Origin: JAYZQT01 sp036136335
GTDB taxonomy: Bacteria; Pseudomonadota; Alphaproteobacteria; MPNO01; UBA830
DNA: 64,000 nt
NCBI GenBank assembly: GCA_036136335.1
Contig: JAYZQT010000039.1
Coordinates: forward strand, 124,001 to 188,000
Direction: 5' to 3'
The position numbers were made by a program, and so were the translations under genes. The notes beneath the pieces were generated by a model, which worked only from the letters and a program-made list of their open reading frames with translations, was not told the origin of the DNA and made no database searches. Below are positions 1-9,042 of the stretch, piece after piece. Position 1 is the first letter of the stretch. Each line of letters starts with the position of its first letter.

Positions 1-660
1 GGTATCTATCGCGTGAGTCAAAGCGATTAGTTCCGCTTCTAGAGTATTTCTCGCTGCTTCAACCTCTGTTGCCGTCGCGTCAGGCGAGATTAGAATTGGT
101 GTGCCAATTCGGATGACCCCTTTCGAGAATGGCATTGGGAGCAAAAACCGATCCCACGTGGCAAGAATTTTACGGCGCGTTGCACCGTATGAAACTGGCA
201 GCAATGCTGCACCGGAGAGCTTTGCCGCGGTGATGGTACCGGGTGCAACCCGCATGCGTGGCCCCGTCGGCCCGTCAGGTGTGATCCCGACGTACCCACC
301 CTGCTTTAGGGCGCGTATCATTGTGATCAGTGCTCCCCTGCCACCGCGCGTAGAAGAGCCCTTGATGGTTCCTACACCTAGGTGTCGGAGTGTTTGAGAG
401 ATGAATACACCATCCCGGTGTTGCGATATCAGTATCCTCATAGGTGCCCGATACCTCCACGCGTTTGGGATCATGAGCATTCGACCGTGCCAAAAGCAGG
501 CTATGAATGGTTTTCCTGTTTCGATTAGTTGCCGAGGAATTTCGTCATTCTCGATACGCCAATGACCGGAATGCCATATAAAGCGGACGTAACCGGCAGT
601 GAGCCAACTCAAAAAAGAGCTGACCATGGTGCTTTGTAGTAGTCGCCGGGTAAATGCCAT
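1..660 (-). CDS. Lysophospholipid acyltransferase, DUF374 family (3' end outside window)
   Basis: Reading the minus strand from an ATG at 660 gives about 220 codons open to the left edge, so the C-terminus is missing. Visible motifs: a WHGR at residues 57-60, QHRDG at 80-84, GSSTRGG at 101-107 and ITPDGPTGPR at 126-135. These are the hallmark blocks of DUF374, a family related to LpxL/PlsC acyltransferases and expected to transfer acyl chains to lipid A or lysophospholipid at the inner membrane. The start lies 3 bp after the stop of the ABC exporter, so the two are almost certainly cotranscribed; this exporter-DUF374 order is common in alphaproteobacteria. The family assignment is firm, the substrate is unknown. 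Confidence 0.88.
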   Translation of the reverse strand, partial: MAFTRRLLQSTMVSSFLSWLTAGYVRFIWHSGHWRIENDEIPRQLIETGKPFIACFWHGRMLMIPNAWRYRAPMRILISQHRDGVFISQTLRHLGVGTIKGSSTRGGRGALITMIRALKQGGYVGITPDGPTGPRMRVAPGTITAAKLSGAALLPVSYGATRRKILATWDRFLLPMPFSKGVIRIGTPILISPDATATEVEAARNTLEAELIALTHAIDT

Positions 661-663
661 GGC

Positions 664-2553
664 TCAAACCGAGATCGTTGACGTCGCCGGGGGTTCTTCG
701 GAAAATTGCATTGAATACAGCCGCGCATAATGACCATCCTGAGACATAAGTTCTGAGTGTCTGCCCTTCTCGATGACGTGTCCGTTGTCCAACATAAATA
801 TAATATCCGCGTCAACAATCGTGGATAAACGGTGGGCAATAACAATCGTCGTGCGCCCCCTTTTCAATCGTGCCAGCGCAGCTTGTACCTGCCTTTCTGT
901 TTTCGTGTCTAAGGCCGATGTTGCTTCATCGAGCAACAGGATGGGAGCGTCTTTGACCATCGCCCTCGCAATCGCAATTCTCTGGCGCTGGCCCCCGGAG
1001 AGTTTTACCCCGCGACCGCCGACCTGAGTATTATAGCCGTTCGGGAGTCCGGAAATAAAATCATGTGCTCCGGCACTCACCGCGGCTGCCAAAATCTGTT
1101 CCTCGGCTGCGTCGGGGCGGCCATAGGCAATATTGGCTCTTATCGTATCGTCAAAAAGTGATATTTCTTGGCTCACTAACGCTATGTTACTTCGAAGGCT
1201 GGTAAGGGAGATGTCCCGGATGTCTATGCCGTCAATTTTGACTGCTCCCGTCTCGACGTCGTAAAACCGCGGGATGAGGTTAAGAATGGTAGACTTGCCC
1301 GCGCCTGACGGGCCTACCAGCGCTACGGTTTCTCCGGCCGCTATATTGATATCGATCCCGTTCAGCGCCTTGCCCTCGGCACCGTAGTGAAAATGGACGT
1401 TGTCAAATTGTATATCACCAAGGACGTCCCTCATTGGTTTGGCCTTATCTGTGTCCGATATCGTGGGACGCAAATCGAGCACCGCAAAAACCCGTTGGGC
1501 AGCTGCCAGGCCCTGTTGCAGGGTTGCATTTAGGTTCGCAATATTTTTCATTGGCCGGTAGGCGGCTAGCAAGGCCGCCATGAAGGATGCAAGTTCCCCA
1601 GTTGTCATCGTACCGTCGATTACCTGTAACCCTCCGTAAAGAATGGTGATGGCTAGTGCTATGCCGCCAAGTGTTTCCATCAGAGGGCGGCTGATCGCTT
1701 GAATGCGTGCGGCCTTTCGCGTCAACTCAAAGATTTTCTCGATTGCTGTGGACGCCCTTTCGGTCTCGTGCCCTTCCATTGTATAGGCCTTGACATGGCG
1801 CGCGCCCTGGAAGGTCTCATCGAGCAATATCGTAAGGTCACTGGTTTCTACTTGCGTATTGCGAGAAATCCTTCGCATACGTCTGCCGATGCGAATGATC
1901 GGATAAAGCGCCAATGGAAAAACAACAACCGTAAGCAATGCAAGTGACCAGTTGTGAAGGAATAAAATAGCCAATAAAAAAACGATCAGGAATGAATCCT
2001 TGACGAGCCCTGTTAGTGCCTTGGCAACCGAAAACCGAAGAAGATTAGCATCGTTGATAAAGCGGGCTACCAGCCCTCCCACTGCGTTATTATGAAAGAA
2101 CTGAAGGTCGGCCCAGATTATCCCCTGGTACATCCGACGCTGGAGGTTTGCGACCATTCGATGGCCGATGACTTCCATGTTTACTGCTTCGAAATAGCCC
2201 GCAATTCCGGACATTATAGCAAGTACAATTATCGCTCCAGGCAGCAGATAGAGCATCATTTGGTCTCGCGCAATCAGAACCTGGTCGACGACATCCTTTA
2301 GCAGGTAGATCATGCTCGCCGAACCGCCGGCTACCAGAATCATACAAATGAACGTGAGTGCTATTCGCGCGCGTTGCGGCCAAAGCTCTTCGCGGAGCAA
2401 GCGGCGGATAAGGAAATCCGACGTGTTGTGCGCCGCATCTGAAAGTCGATAGCTCGCGTCCGAGGTCTGAAAATTTTCTGGCAAAATGACCTGTCTAGTG
2501 CGGCTTGGGGCCAATACGGGGTCCAGATTACCACGCTTGCCGAAATCGACCAA
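664..2553 (-). CDS. msbA: ABC exporter, MsbA-like (fused membrane and ATPase domains)
   Basis: A 629-residue half-transporter: six predicted membrane helices roughly over residues 60-340, then a nucleotide-binding domain with Walker A GPSGAGKST, signature LSGGQRQR, Walker B ILLLDEATSALD and H-loop IAHRLST. This is the architecture of lipid A flippase MsbA and related lipid exporters, working as a homodimer in the inner membrane. Coupling to the DUF374 acyltransferase downstream supports a role in lipid export. The longest reading frame starts at a TTG at 2553; an in-frame ATG at 2559 is cut off by a stop, so the true start may be this TTG or a later codon, because the first 45 or so residues are not typical of the family. 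The symbol is by similarity; related exporters for other lipids cannot be excluded. Confidence 0.88.
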   Translation of the reverse strand: MVDFGKRGNLDPVLAPSRTRQVILPENFQTSDASYRLSDAAHNTSDFLIRRLLREELWPQRARIALTFICMILVAGGSASMIYLLKDVVDQVLIARDQMMLYLLPGAIIVLAIMSGIAGYFEAVNMEVIGHRMVANLQRRMYQGIIWADLQFFHNNAVGGLVARFINDANLLRFSVAKALTGLVKDSFLIVFLLAILFLHNWSLALLTVVVFPLALYPIIRIGRRMRRISRNTQVETSDLTILLDETFQGARHVKAYTMEGHETERASTAIEKIFELTRKAARIQAISRPLMETLGGIALAITILYGGLQVIDGTMTTGELASFMAALLAAYRPMKNIANLNATLQQGLAAAQRVFAVLDLRPTISDTDKAKPMRDVLGDIQFDNVHFHYGAEGKALNGIDINIAAGETVALVGPSGAGKSTILNLIPRFYDVETGAVKIDGIDIRDISLTSLRSNIALVSQEISLFDDTIRANIAYGRPDAAEEQILAAAVSAGAHDFISGLPNGYNTQVGGRGVKLSGGQRQRIAIARAMVKDAPILLLDEATSALDTKTERQVQAALARLKRGRTTIVIAHRLSTIVDADIIFMLDNGHVIEKGRHSELMSQDGHYARLYSMQFSEEPPATSTISV

Positions 2554-2586
2554 CTACATGCAATTGCGTAAAAAATAACTGAAAAA

Positions 2587-3930
2587 CTAGACGCCGGCCA
2601 CGGTCATTCCGTCGATACGAACCGTCGGTGCATCCGTTCCAAACCGGAAGACCAAGTCGCTTGCTCGCGAAAGATTTGCAAACATGTCTTTGAGGTTGCC
2701 GGCGATTGTCAATTCGCTGACCGGAAAAGTAATCTCCCCGTTTTCAACCCAGAAACCGGATGCACCTCTGCTGTAGTCGCCGGTGACAAGGTTCACGCCC
2801 ATCCCAATCAGTTCGGTTACATAGAAACCGTTTCTGATGTCTGAGATCAAGTCTTTGGGCGAAAGTTCTCCGGGATCCATATAAAGGTTTGTCATGGCAG
2901 GAGATGGGGGTGACGCGGTTCCACGAGCTGCGTTTCCGGTGGACTGGAGTTCCAGTTGCCGCGCAGACGCCAAGTCAAGTACCCAACCTGTAAGTGTGCC
3001 GTTCTCGCAGAAACTACCAACTCTGTTGGGTAAACCTTCGGCGTCAAAAGGCTTGGATCTCAGGCCACGCTCTCTATGTGGGTCGTCGATGATATTGATC
3101 CCGTCAGGAAAAATTTGTTGGCCTATGCTATCTTTCAGAAACGATGTTCCTCTTGAAATGGCAGACCCGTTAATGGCCGCGGCGTAATGTCGGATGATAC
3201 CGCCGGAAATTCGGGGGTCATAAACTACCGGGACTTGCTGAGTTGCAACTTTTCTCGACCTAAGCCGTTTGACGGTCCGTTCTGCAGCGCGATGTCCGAC
3301 CGTTTCGGGGTCTTCAAGGTCGTCAAAATATACCGCGGAAGAATAGTCATAATCGCGTTCCATGTTGGTGTCTTTGCCGGCGAGAACCGACACGGCCAAG
3401 CTGTGGCTGGATGTTGCGTAACTTTGCGCGAGCCCGTTTGATGCAGAGATCGCTATCGTCGCTTGACTCCATCCCGTTTCTGCGCCCTCCGAGTTGGTGA
3501 TCCCCTTGACGCTCAGCGCTGCATCTTCCGCGTTTCGAGCGGCCTCAATCAACGTTTCATTAGCGGGTTCCGTTTCGTCATAAATATCAATTTCGGGCGG
3601 GGAGGTGACAAGCTGGCTTTCCTCTGCGATTCCACAGTACGGGTCTTCGGGGGCGGCCTTGGCCATTGAAACCGCCCTTTCCACCACGCCTTGTAGTGTC
3701 GATGGCTTAAAATCCGTTGAAGAGACGATCGCCTGCCGTTTTCCAACAAAAACCCTCAGGCCTAAATCGTTACTTTCTGCGCGCTCAAGTTTTTCGAGAG
3801 ATCCCATTCTGTATGACACGGATGTGGAGGTGGCGTCGAATACAACCGCGTCTGCCCCGTCTGCACCCTGCTTCTTGGCGGCTGAAATCAAATCTGACAA
3901 AAGTTCCAGCTGATCATATTTTTTTGGCAT
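2587..3930 (-). CDS. pmbA: TldD/PmbA family protein, PmbA type
   Basis: A 447-residue protein of the TldD/PmbA family, which in E. coli works as a heterodimer degrading unstructured or modified peptides such as microcin precursors and CcdA. PmbA is the subunit without the HExxH metal site, and no HExxH is seen here. Family features include the N-terminal stretch around GADGADAV, the central GHRAAER region, and the C-terminal segment NLYMDPG followed by GMGVNLVTGDYSRGASGFWVENGE-like residues (about 370-405). It starts at an ATG at 3930 and ends 33 bp before the exporter gene, so it probably belongs to the same minus-strand transcript. Its TldD partner is not in this window. Confidence 0.9.
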   Translation of the reverse strand: MPKKYDQLELLSDLISAAKKQGADGADAVVFDATSTSVSYRMGSLEKLERAESNDLGLRVFVGKRQAIVSSTDFKPSTLQGVVERAVSMAKAAPEDPYCGIAEESQLVTSPPEIDIYDETEPANETLIEAARNAEDAALSVKGITNSEGAETGWSQATIAISASNGLAQSYATSSHSLAVSVLAGKDTNMERDYDYSSAVYFDDLEDPETVGHRAAERTVKRLRSRKVATQQVPVVYDPRISGGIIRHYAAAINGSAISRGTSFLKDSIGQQIFPDGINIIDDPHRERGLRSKPFDAEGLPNRVGSFCENGTLTGWVLDLASARQLELQSTGNAARGTASPPSPAMTNLYMDPGELSPKDLISDIRNGFYVTELIGMGVNLVTGDYSRGASGFWVENGEITFPVSELTIAGNLKDMFANLSRASDLVFRFGTDAPTVRIDGMTVAGV

Positions 3931-3936
3931 TCCTTG

Positions 3937-5445
3937 TTACCTGTCAGTTGATTTCCAAATTGACTGCCCTTGTCCTGGCAACCCGTACTCCTGCCATTTC
4001 TTGGTAACTTCCTTGATTGTATCATCAGACATCCTGATGCGACGACCCCACTCCCGGTTCGTTTCTGGCGGCATCTTTGACGTGGCATCAATGCCCATTT
4101 TTGAACCAAGTCCTTCGACTGGTGAAGCAAAATCGAGGTAGTCGATCGGTGTGTTTTCGATAATGTCTACATCTCGTGCTGCGTCGACATTCGTCGCAAT
4201 CGCCCAAATCACGTCATCCCAGCTCCGGACGTTGATGTCGTTGTCCACCACTATCACGAATTTTGTGTACATAAATTGTTTTAAATAGGACCAAACACCC
4301 ATCAGGATTCGTTTGGCATGACCGGGATAGGATTTTCGGATCGAGACAACTGCCACTCTGTATGAACAGGCTTCCGGCGGAAGCCAGAAATCGACAATCT
4401 CCGGAAACTGTTGGATCAACATCGGAACGAAAACGTCATTTAAGGCACGACCCAGCATCGACGGCTCATCTGGTGGTCGGCCGGTAAAGGTTGTCAGGTA
4501 TATTGGGTCTTTGCGCATTGTGATCGCCGATACGGTGAACACCGGAAATGCCTCGGTGGCGTTGTAATAACCTGTGTGATCTCCGAAAGGACCTTCGGAA
4601 CCCTTCTCTACTAGCGAAACATTTCCTTCGATTATGATTTCAGCTTCGGCTGGGACCTGCAGCGGAACAGTCTTGCAATCCACCAGATTAACTTTTTTCC
4701 CTCGCAAAAGTCCCGCAAACTGATATTCCGACATTGTTTCCGGAACCGGCGCCACAGCCGCTATAATGGTCGCTGGATCGGCACCAATCACTGCGGCTGC
4801 CGGGATGGAGACTTCCCCAGCATCCGCTGCAACGTTGGCATGATGCGCGCCACCCCGTTGTGCAAGCCACCGCATCAGCGTGGTATTTGGCCCGGTAACC
4901 TGCATTCTGTATATGCCAACGTTGGGCCTAGCCTTGTTATTTTGGGTTACGACCAGGGGCCACGTGATTAGTGGGGCGGGTTCGTCCGGCCAGCAGATTT
5001 GGACCGGCAGCCGTTTGAGGTCAATGTCCACCCCAGTGAGCACTACTTCCTGACACGGTGCTCGCGCAACAGTTTTTGGCTTCATTGCCATCACGGTTTT
5101 GAGCAGGGGAAGCATTTCCATCGCTTCTCGCCATCCGCCCGGGGGTTCGGGTTGGCGAAGAAATGCCAATTGCTCGCCTAGGGCACGGAGATCTGTTGGC
5201 GTTCGGCCCATACCCCAGGCGACCCGTTCGACGGTTCCATACAGATTAGCGAGAACTGGCATGTCTGATGGTGTCCCGTCGGCCCGTATAACGTTTTCGA
5301 ACAAAACGGCGGGGCCGTTATCCGCGAGAAGCCGTGTCTGAATTTCCGTCATCTCCAGCCTGGCGGATACCGGCGTGGATACGCGACAAAGGCGGCCTTC
5401 CCTTTCGAGGTGAATGATAAAGTCACGGAGATTAGCGTAAACCAT
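3937..5445 (-). CDS. ubiD: UbiD, 4-hydroxy-3-polyprenylbenzoate decarboxylase
   Basis: About 502 residues from an ATG at 5445 (MVYANLRDFI). A longer frame reaches a TTG at 5538, but its extra 31 residues are arginine-rich, unlike the family, and overlap the start of the divergent gene, so the ATG is preferred. UbiD enzymes use prenylated FMN to decarboxylate the ubiquinone precursor. The catalytic EGPFGDHTGYY block and the C-terminal GSKMGIDATSK segment match the E. coli ubiquinone-type UbiD closely. The gene ends 6 bp before pmbA starts. Of the three UbiD-family genes in the window this is the one expected to be the housekeeping quinone enzyme. UbiX, which supplies the cofactor, is not in the window. 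Confidence 0.92.
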   Translation of the reverse strand: MVYANLRDFIIHLEREGRLCRVSTPVSARLEMTEIQTRLLADNGPAVLFENVIRADGTPSDMPVLANLYGTVERVAWGMGRTPTDLRALGEQLAFLRQPEPPGGWREAMEMLPLLKTVMAMKPKTVARAPCQEVVLTGVDIDLKRLPVQICWPDEPAPLITWPLVVTQNNKARPNVGIYRMQVTGPNTTLMRWLAQRGGAHHANVAADAGEVSIPAAAVIGADPATIIAAVAPVPETMSEYQFAGLLRGKKVNLVDCKTVPLQVPAEAEIIIEGNVSLVEKGSEGPFGDHTGYYNATEAFPVFTVSAITMRKDPIYLTTFTGRPPDEPSMLGRALNDVFVPMLIQQFPEIVDFWLPPEACSYRVAVVSIRKSYPGHAKRILMGVWSYLKQFMYTKFVIVVDNDINVRSWDDVIWAIATNVDAARDVDIIENTPIDYLDFASPVEGLGSKMGIDATSKMPPETNREWGRRIRMSDDTIKEVTKKWQEYGLPGQGQSIWKSTDR

Positions 5446-5537
5446 GGTGTGGCGGTTCTGCCTTAAGGTACGATGAGCGTCAAGCGCATTAGAGCATCGT
5501 CTGTACACCGATCGTCTTTTGAGGCTGAATAGCGCCA

Positions 5538-6251
5538 ATGCCTGATGCCGTGTCCCATGCCAAAGCCTATCCGTTTCCAGTTCCCGGACGATCTTACCTG
5601 TTTAGGAACGGCGAGGTCCTTGATGTTGCTTCTCAGGGCTTTGACCGGGCTGCCCGTACACCAGTCCTAGCCGCTGGTTCCAATCAGTCGCATGAACAGC
5701 TGGCGCGCAAATACCGCGTGTTTTCAGGGAACCTTGAGATTCCTGTCCAGCGTGGCGTCCTGCTGGATTTCGATTCTGTTTACGCAGCCCACTTTGCTGG
5801 TTACGGATCTATTCCTTCGACGTTCTATCCCTCACCGGGCACTTCCGTGACTACCTATATTTTATGGCTCGATGATGCCCAGCTGCAGCGCATGCATGAA
5901 ACTGAACGTAACTATACCTTCGATGGGCTCGAATTAATTCAGGTTAAAATTGATGGTACTTTCGAGCAGCTGGACCGTGCCTACATCTACAGTGCCAGGG
6001 TCGGGTGTGTGAACGTTGACGGTTCTCCTGTTGCATTGAAAGAAATTGATGCCGGAGGACGAATATTTCCGGCGATGAGCCAGACCCAAATATTGAACTA
6101 CGCGCGCGAACGCTGTGCGCCACGAGAGGATCTCGATACTTTCATCCGGGATCTTATCAACAACGAAGGTTTGCGGCGCCTCTGCGCAGCGGAGTTAAGT
6201 AACGATGCATTGCCGCTCGAGTTTGAGAGGACGGTTCTGGCTGAATACTGA
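5538..6251 (+). CDS. Uncharacterised protein, possibly gamma-glutamylcyclotransferase-like
   Basis: A 237-residue soluble protein that I do not recognise with certainty. A VLAAGSNQS segment near residue 44 resembles the YGSN motif that binds substrate in gamma-glutamylcyclotransferase-like folds, and an acidic HETE near residue 118 could stand where that fold keeps its catalytic Glu. It begins at an ATG at 5538, 92 bp from the divergent ubiD start, and ends 6 bp before the convergent formate dehydrogenase gene. No signal peptide or membrane helix is evident. The fold guess is weak; the open frame, start and codon pattern make it a credible real gene. Confidence 0.7.
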   Translation: MPDAVSHAKAYPFPVPGRSYLFRNGEVLDVASQGFDRAARTPVLAAGSNQSHEQLARKYRVFSGNLEIPVQRGVLLDFDSVYAAHFAGYGSIPSTFYPSPGTSVTTYILWLDDAQLQRMHETERNYTFDGLELIQVKIDGTFEQLDRAYIYSARVGCVNVDGSPVALKEIDAGGRIFPAMSQTQILNYARERCAPREDLDTFIRDLINNEGLRRLCAAELSNDALPLEFERTVLAEY

Positions 6252-6257
6252 GTTCAG

Positions 6258-9029
6258 CTATTCCGCGGCCACCAGTTGCATACCGCGAACACGTGCAGCG
6301 CAGAATTTGAATTCCGGGATTTTTCCGTAGGGATCAAGCGCCGGGTTGGTTAGCAGGTTGGCAGCCGCTTCCACATAGCAGAATGGAATGAACACTACAC
6401 CTTCTGGTACATCCCGATCGGCACGGGCTTTCAGTTCAATTGCGCCGCGTCGGGTCTCCACTTTAATCATGTCACCCGGCTCAATACCCATTTGAGCAAG
6501 CGCCCGCGGTGATAGATTCGCGGTTGCCTCCGGCTCGATCTTGTTGAGGACCTCCGAGCGCCGTGTCATCGCGCCGGTATGCCAATGCTCTAGCACTCGC
6601 CCGGTGGTGAGGATCATCGGGTATTCTTCGTCGGGAATCTCATCAGGGGGGACAACCTCTGCCGGCACAAATTTTCCTCGTCCGCTTTCAGTTGGAAAAC
6701 CTTCTCGAAAAATTATTTCGTGACTGACGCCATCTGTGCCGACGGGATAGGTCACGGAGCCCTCTTCCTCGACCCGTTCCCAGGTAATTCCGGAGAATGA
6801 TGGCATGCATTCGGTCATTTCCATAAAAACGTCCTCGGGACCCTCGTATGTCCATGCAAGACCGAGCCGTTTGGCAATTTCCTGGATAATCCATAGATCC
6901 TGTCGTGCTTGGCCTGGAAGGGGTAACGCCTTTCTACCCATCTGGACCTGGCGGTTGGTGTTGGTGAACGTTCCGTTTTTTTCGGGAAATGCGCTCGCCG
7001 GAAGTATCACATCGGCGTGAAATGCGGTTTCAGTTAAAAACAGATCCTGGACAACCAAATGATCAAGCTTTGCCAATGCCTCCCGTGCATGGCGTAAATC
7101 GGGATCGGACATCGCCGGGTTTTCGCCCATGATGTACATTGCCGCGATTTCGTCGGAGTGTATTGCATTCATGATTTCGACGACTGTCAGGCCTGGAACA
7201 GGATTAAGATCTGTAGCCCAGGCCTGTTCAAAACGATTCCGGATGATGTCATCCTTAACAGAGAGATAATCCGGAAAGAACATGGGAATGAGGCCTGCAT
7301 CCGATGCCCCCTGAACATTGTTTTGACCTCGAAGCGGATGCAATCCGGTACCGGGTCTCCCCACATGGCCCGTCATTAGTGCCAGTGAGATTAGACAACG
7401 CGCATTGTCAGTCCCATGGACGTGCTGGGATATTCCCATGCCCCAAAAAATGACACCGCGTCCGGCGCGCGCGTATTCTCTGGCGACCAGCCGAATGGTC
7501 GCTGCTTCGACCCCACAAATTTCAGCCATCTTTTCTGGCGGAAACGCCTTTACGTGTGCTTTGAGGTCACTGAAACCCTCGGTAAAACCGTCGATATAGT
7601 TTTGATCCGTCAGGCCTTCTTCAATGATTGTATGCATCATTGCGTTGAGGAGGGCGACATCCGTACCGCCCTTGAACTGTAGCATATGGTTTGCGTGACG
7701 GGACAGCGCTTGGCCCCGTGGATCCATGACGATGAGCTTTGAACCGTTTTTGACCGCATTTTTGAAAAATGTGGCGGCCACAGGGTGATTTACCGTGGGA
7801 TTTGCTCCAATCACGATGATCACATCGGCATTCTCGCAATCGTAAAACGGTGCAGATACCGCTCCTGAATTGACCGTTTCCATTAACGCGGAGACCGATG
7901 AAGCATGGCACAGACGTGTGCAATGATCGACGTTATTGGTGCGAAACCCGGTTCGGACCAGTTTTTGAAATAGATAGGCCTCTTCATTCGACCCTTTCGC
8001 CGATCCAAAGCCCGCCAAGCCACTGCCACCGGTTCTGTCAATGGCCTGTTTAAGGCCGCTGGCAGCGACATCCAGTGCTTCGTCCCAACTAGCCTCTCTG
8101 AAAAACAGATTCGCGCTGGATGGGTCAAAATCTGTGGCGGGGTTTTTCGCAACGCCCTGCTTGCGGATGAGGGGCGTCGTCAGGCGATCGGGGTGATTGA
8201 TATAATCAAATCCGAAGCGGCCCTTTATGCACAAACGCTTGCGGTTTGCCGGGCCGTCACGGCCCTCCACGAACAACAGCTGATCATCTTTGATGTTGTA
8301 GGTGAGTTGGCATCCAACACCACAATAGGGGCACAGGCTGTCAGTCTGGCGGTCCGGCTGGATGCGTCCATCGGGTGATGTTACTGCCGCTGGCAGCAGG
8401 GCGCCTGTAGGACAAGCCTGAACGCATTCACCACACCCGACACAGGTGCTATCACCCATTGGGTCGTCGAAATCAAACACGATTTTTGACTCCGTTCCCC
8501 GATGTGCCATCCCGATTACGTCATTGACCTGAACCTCGCGACACGCCCGGACGCAGAGTGTGCAGTTTATGCATGCGTCCAAATTCACTGCCATCGCCGG
8601 ATGGGAGGTGTCTGGTGGCGGCGTTGACCTTGCCGAGAAGCGGCTCTCTGAAATTTCCATCCGGTCAGCCCATCGCCAGAAAGTGGAACCACTATCGTGG
8701 GCGATTTCATTCCGTGGCTGGTCTGCGATCAAAAGCTCGAATACCATCCGACGGGATGATGTTGCCCGCTCGCTGTTTGTATGCACGACCATGTCGGGTG
8801 TTGGTTGGCGGATACATGACGCAGCAAGGACACGCTCTCCTTCGATTTCCACCATACACGCACGGCAGTTACCATCGGCTCGGTATCCAGGTTCGGGAGC
8901 ATAGCAGAGATGTGGAATTTCAATACTTTGACGTTTAGCCACCTGCCAGATTGTTTCGCCAGGCGCTGCCTGCACGCGCTTACCATCCAATGTGAAAGCT
9001 GTTTCCGAGCTGTTTTCGTCTAGAGGCAT
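6258..9029 (-). CDS. fdsA: NAD-dependent formate dehydrogenase, alpha (molybdenum) subunit
   Basis: About 923 residues; catalyses formate oxidation to CO2 at a molybdopterin centre and passes electrons to the FMN/NAD subunit. Domain order: N-terminal [2Fe-2S] ferredoxin domain with cysteines around HLCYAPEPG, NCRACMVE and AASC; two [4Fe-4S] motifs (CINCTLCVRAC near 155, CVGCGECVQAC near 200); a further CPYCGVGC cluster motif near 235; then the bis-MGD domain, with HCTRLCHA near 375 carrying the likely catalytic cysteine (Cys, not selenocysteine). The frame opens at a TTG at 9032, but the next codon is an ATG at 9029 and is preferred, with an AGGGGA stretch just upstream. It lies 13 bp after fdsB, giving one operon. 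No small FdsD or FdhD gene follows. Confidence 0.95.
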   Translation of the reverse strand: MPLDENSSETAFTLDGKRVQAAPGETIWQVAKRQSIEIPHLCYAPEPGYRADGNCRACMVEIEGERVLAASCIRQPTPDMVVHTNSERATSSRRMVFELLIADQPRNEIAHDSGSTFWRWADRMEISESRFSARSTPPPDTSHPAMAVNLDACINCTLCVRACREVQVNDVIGMAHRGTESKIVFDFDDPMGDSTCVGCGECVQACPTGALLPAAVTSPDGRIQPDRQTDSLCPYCGVGCQLTYNIKDDQLLFVEGRDGPANRKRLCIKGRFGFDYINHPDRLTTPLIRKQGVAKNPATDFDPSSANLFFREASWDEALDVAASGLKQAIDRTGGSGLAGFGSAKGSNEEAYLFQKLVRTGFRTNNVDHCTRLCHASSVSALMETVNSGAVSAPFYDCENADVIIVIGANPTVNHPVAATFFKNAVKNGSKLIVMDPRGQALSRHANHMLQFKGGTDVALLNAMMHTIIEEGLTDQNYIDGFTEGFSDLKAHVKAFPPEKMAEICGVEAATIRLVAREYARAGRGVIFWGMGISQHVHGTDNARCLISLALMTGHVGRPGTGLHPLRGQNNVQGASDAGLIPMFFPDYLSVKDDIIRNRFEQAWATDLNPVPGLTVVEIMNAIHSDEIAAMYIMGENPAMSDPDLRHAREALAKLDHLVVQDLFLTETAFHADVILPASAFPEKNGTFTNTNRQVQMGRKALPLPGQARQDLWIIQEIAKRLGLAWTYEGPEDVFMEMTECMPSFSGITWERVEEEGSVTYPVGTDGVSHEIIFREGFPTESGRGKFVPAEVVPPDEIPDEEYPMILTTGRVLEHWHTGAMTRRSEVLNKIEPEATANLSPRALAQMGIEPGDMIKVETRRGAIELKARADRDVPEGVVFIPFCYVEAAANLLTNPALDPYGKIPEFKFCAARVRGMQLVAAE

Positions 9030-9042
9030 CAAGGGTATCCCC

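Noticed and set aside
5445..5538. A 31-residue extension of UbiD from a TTG at 5538
   Set aside because: The extension is arginine-rich, absent from the family, and overlaps the start of the divergent gene; an ATG at 5445 fits better.
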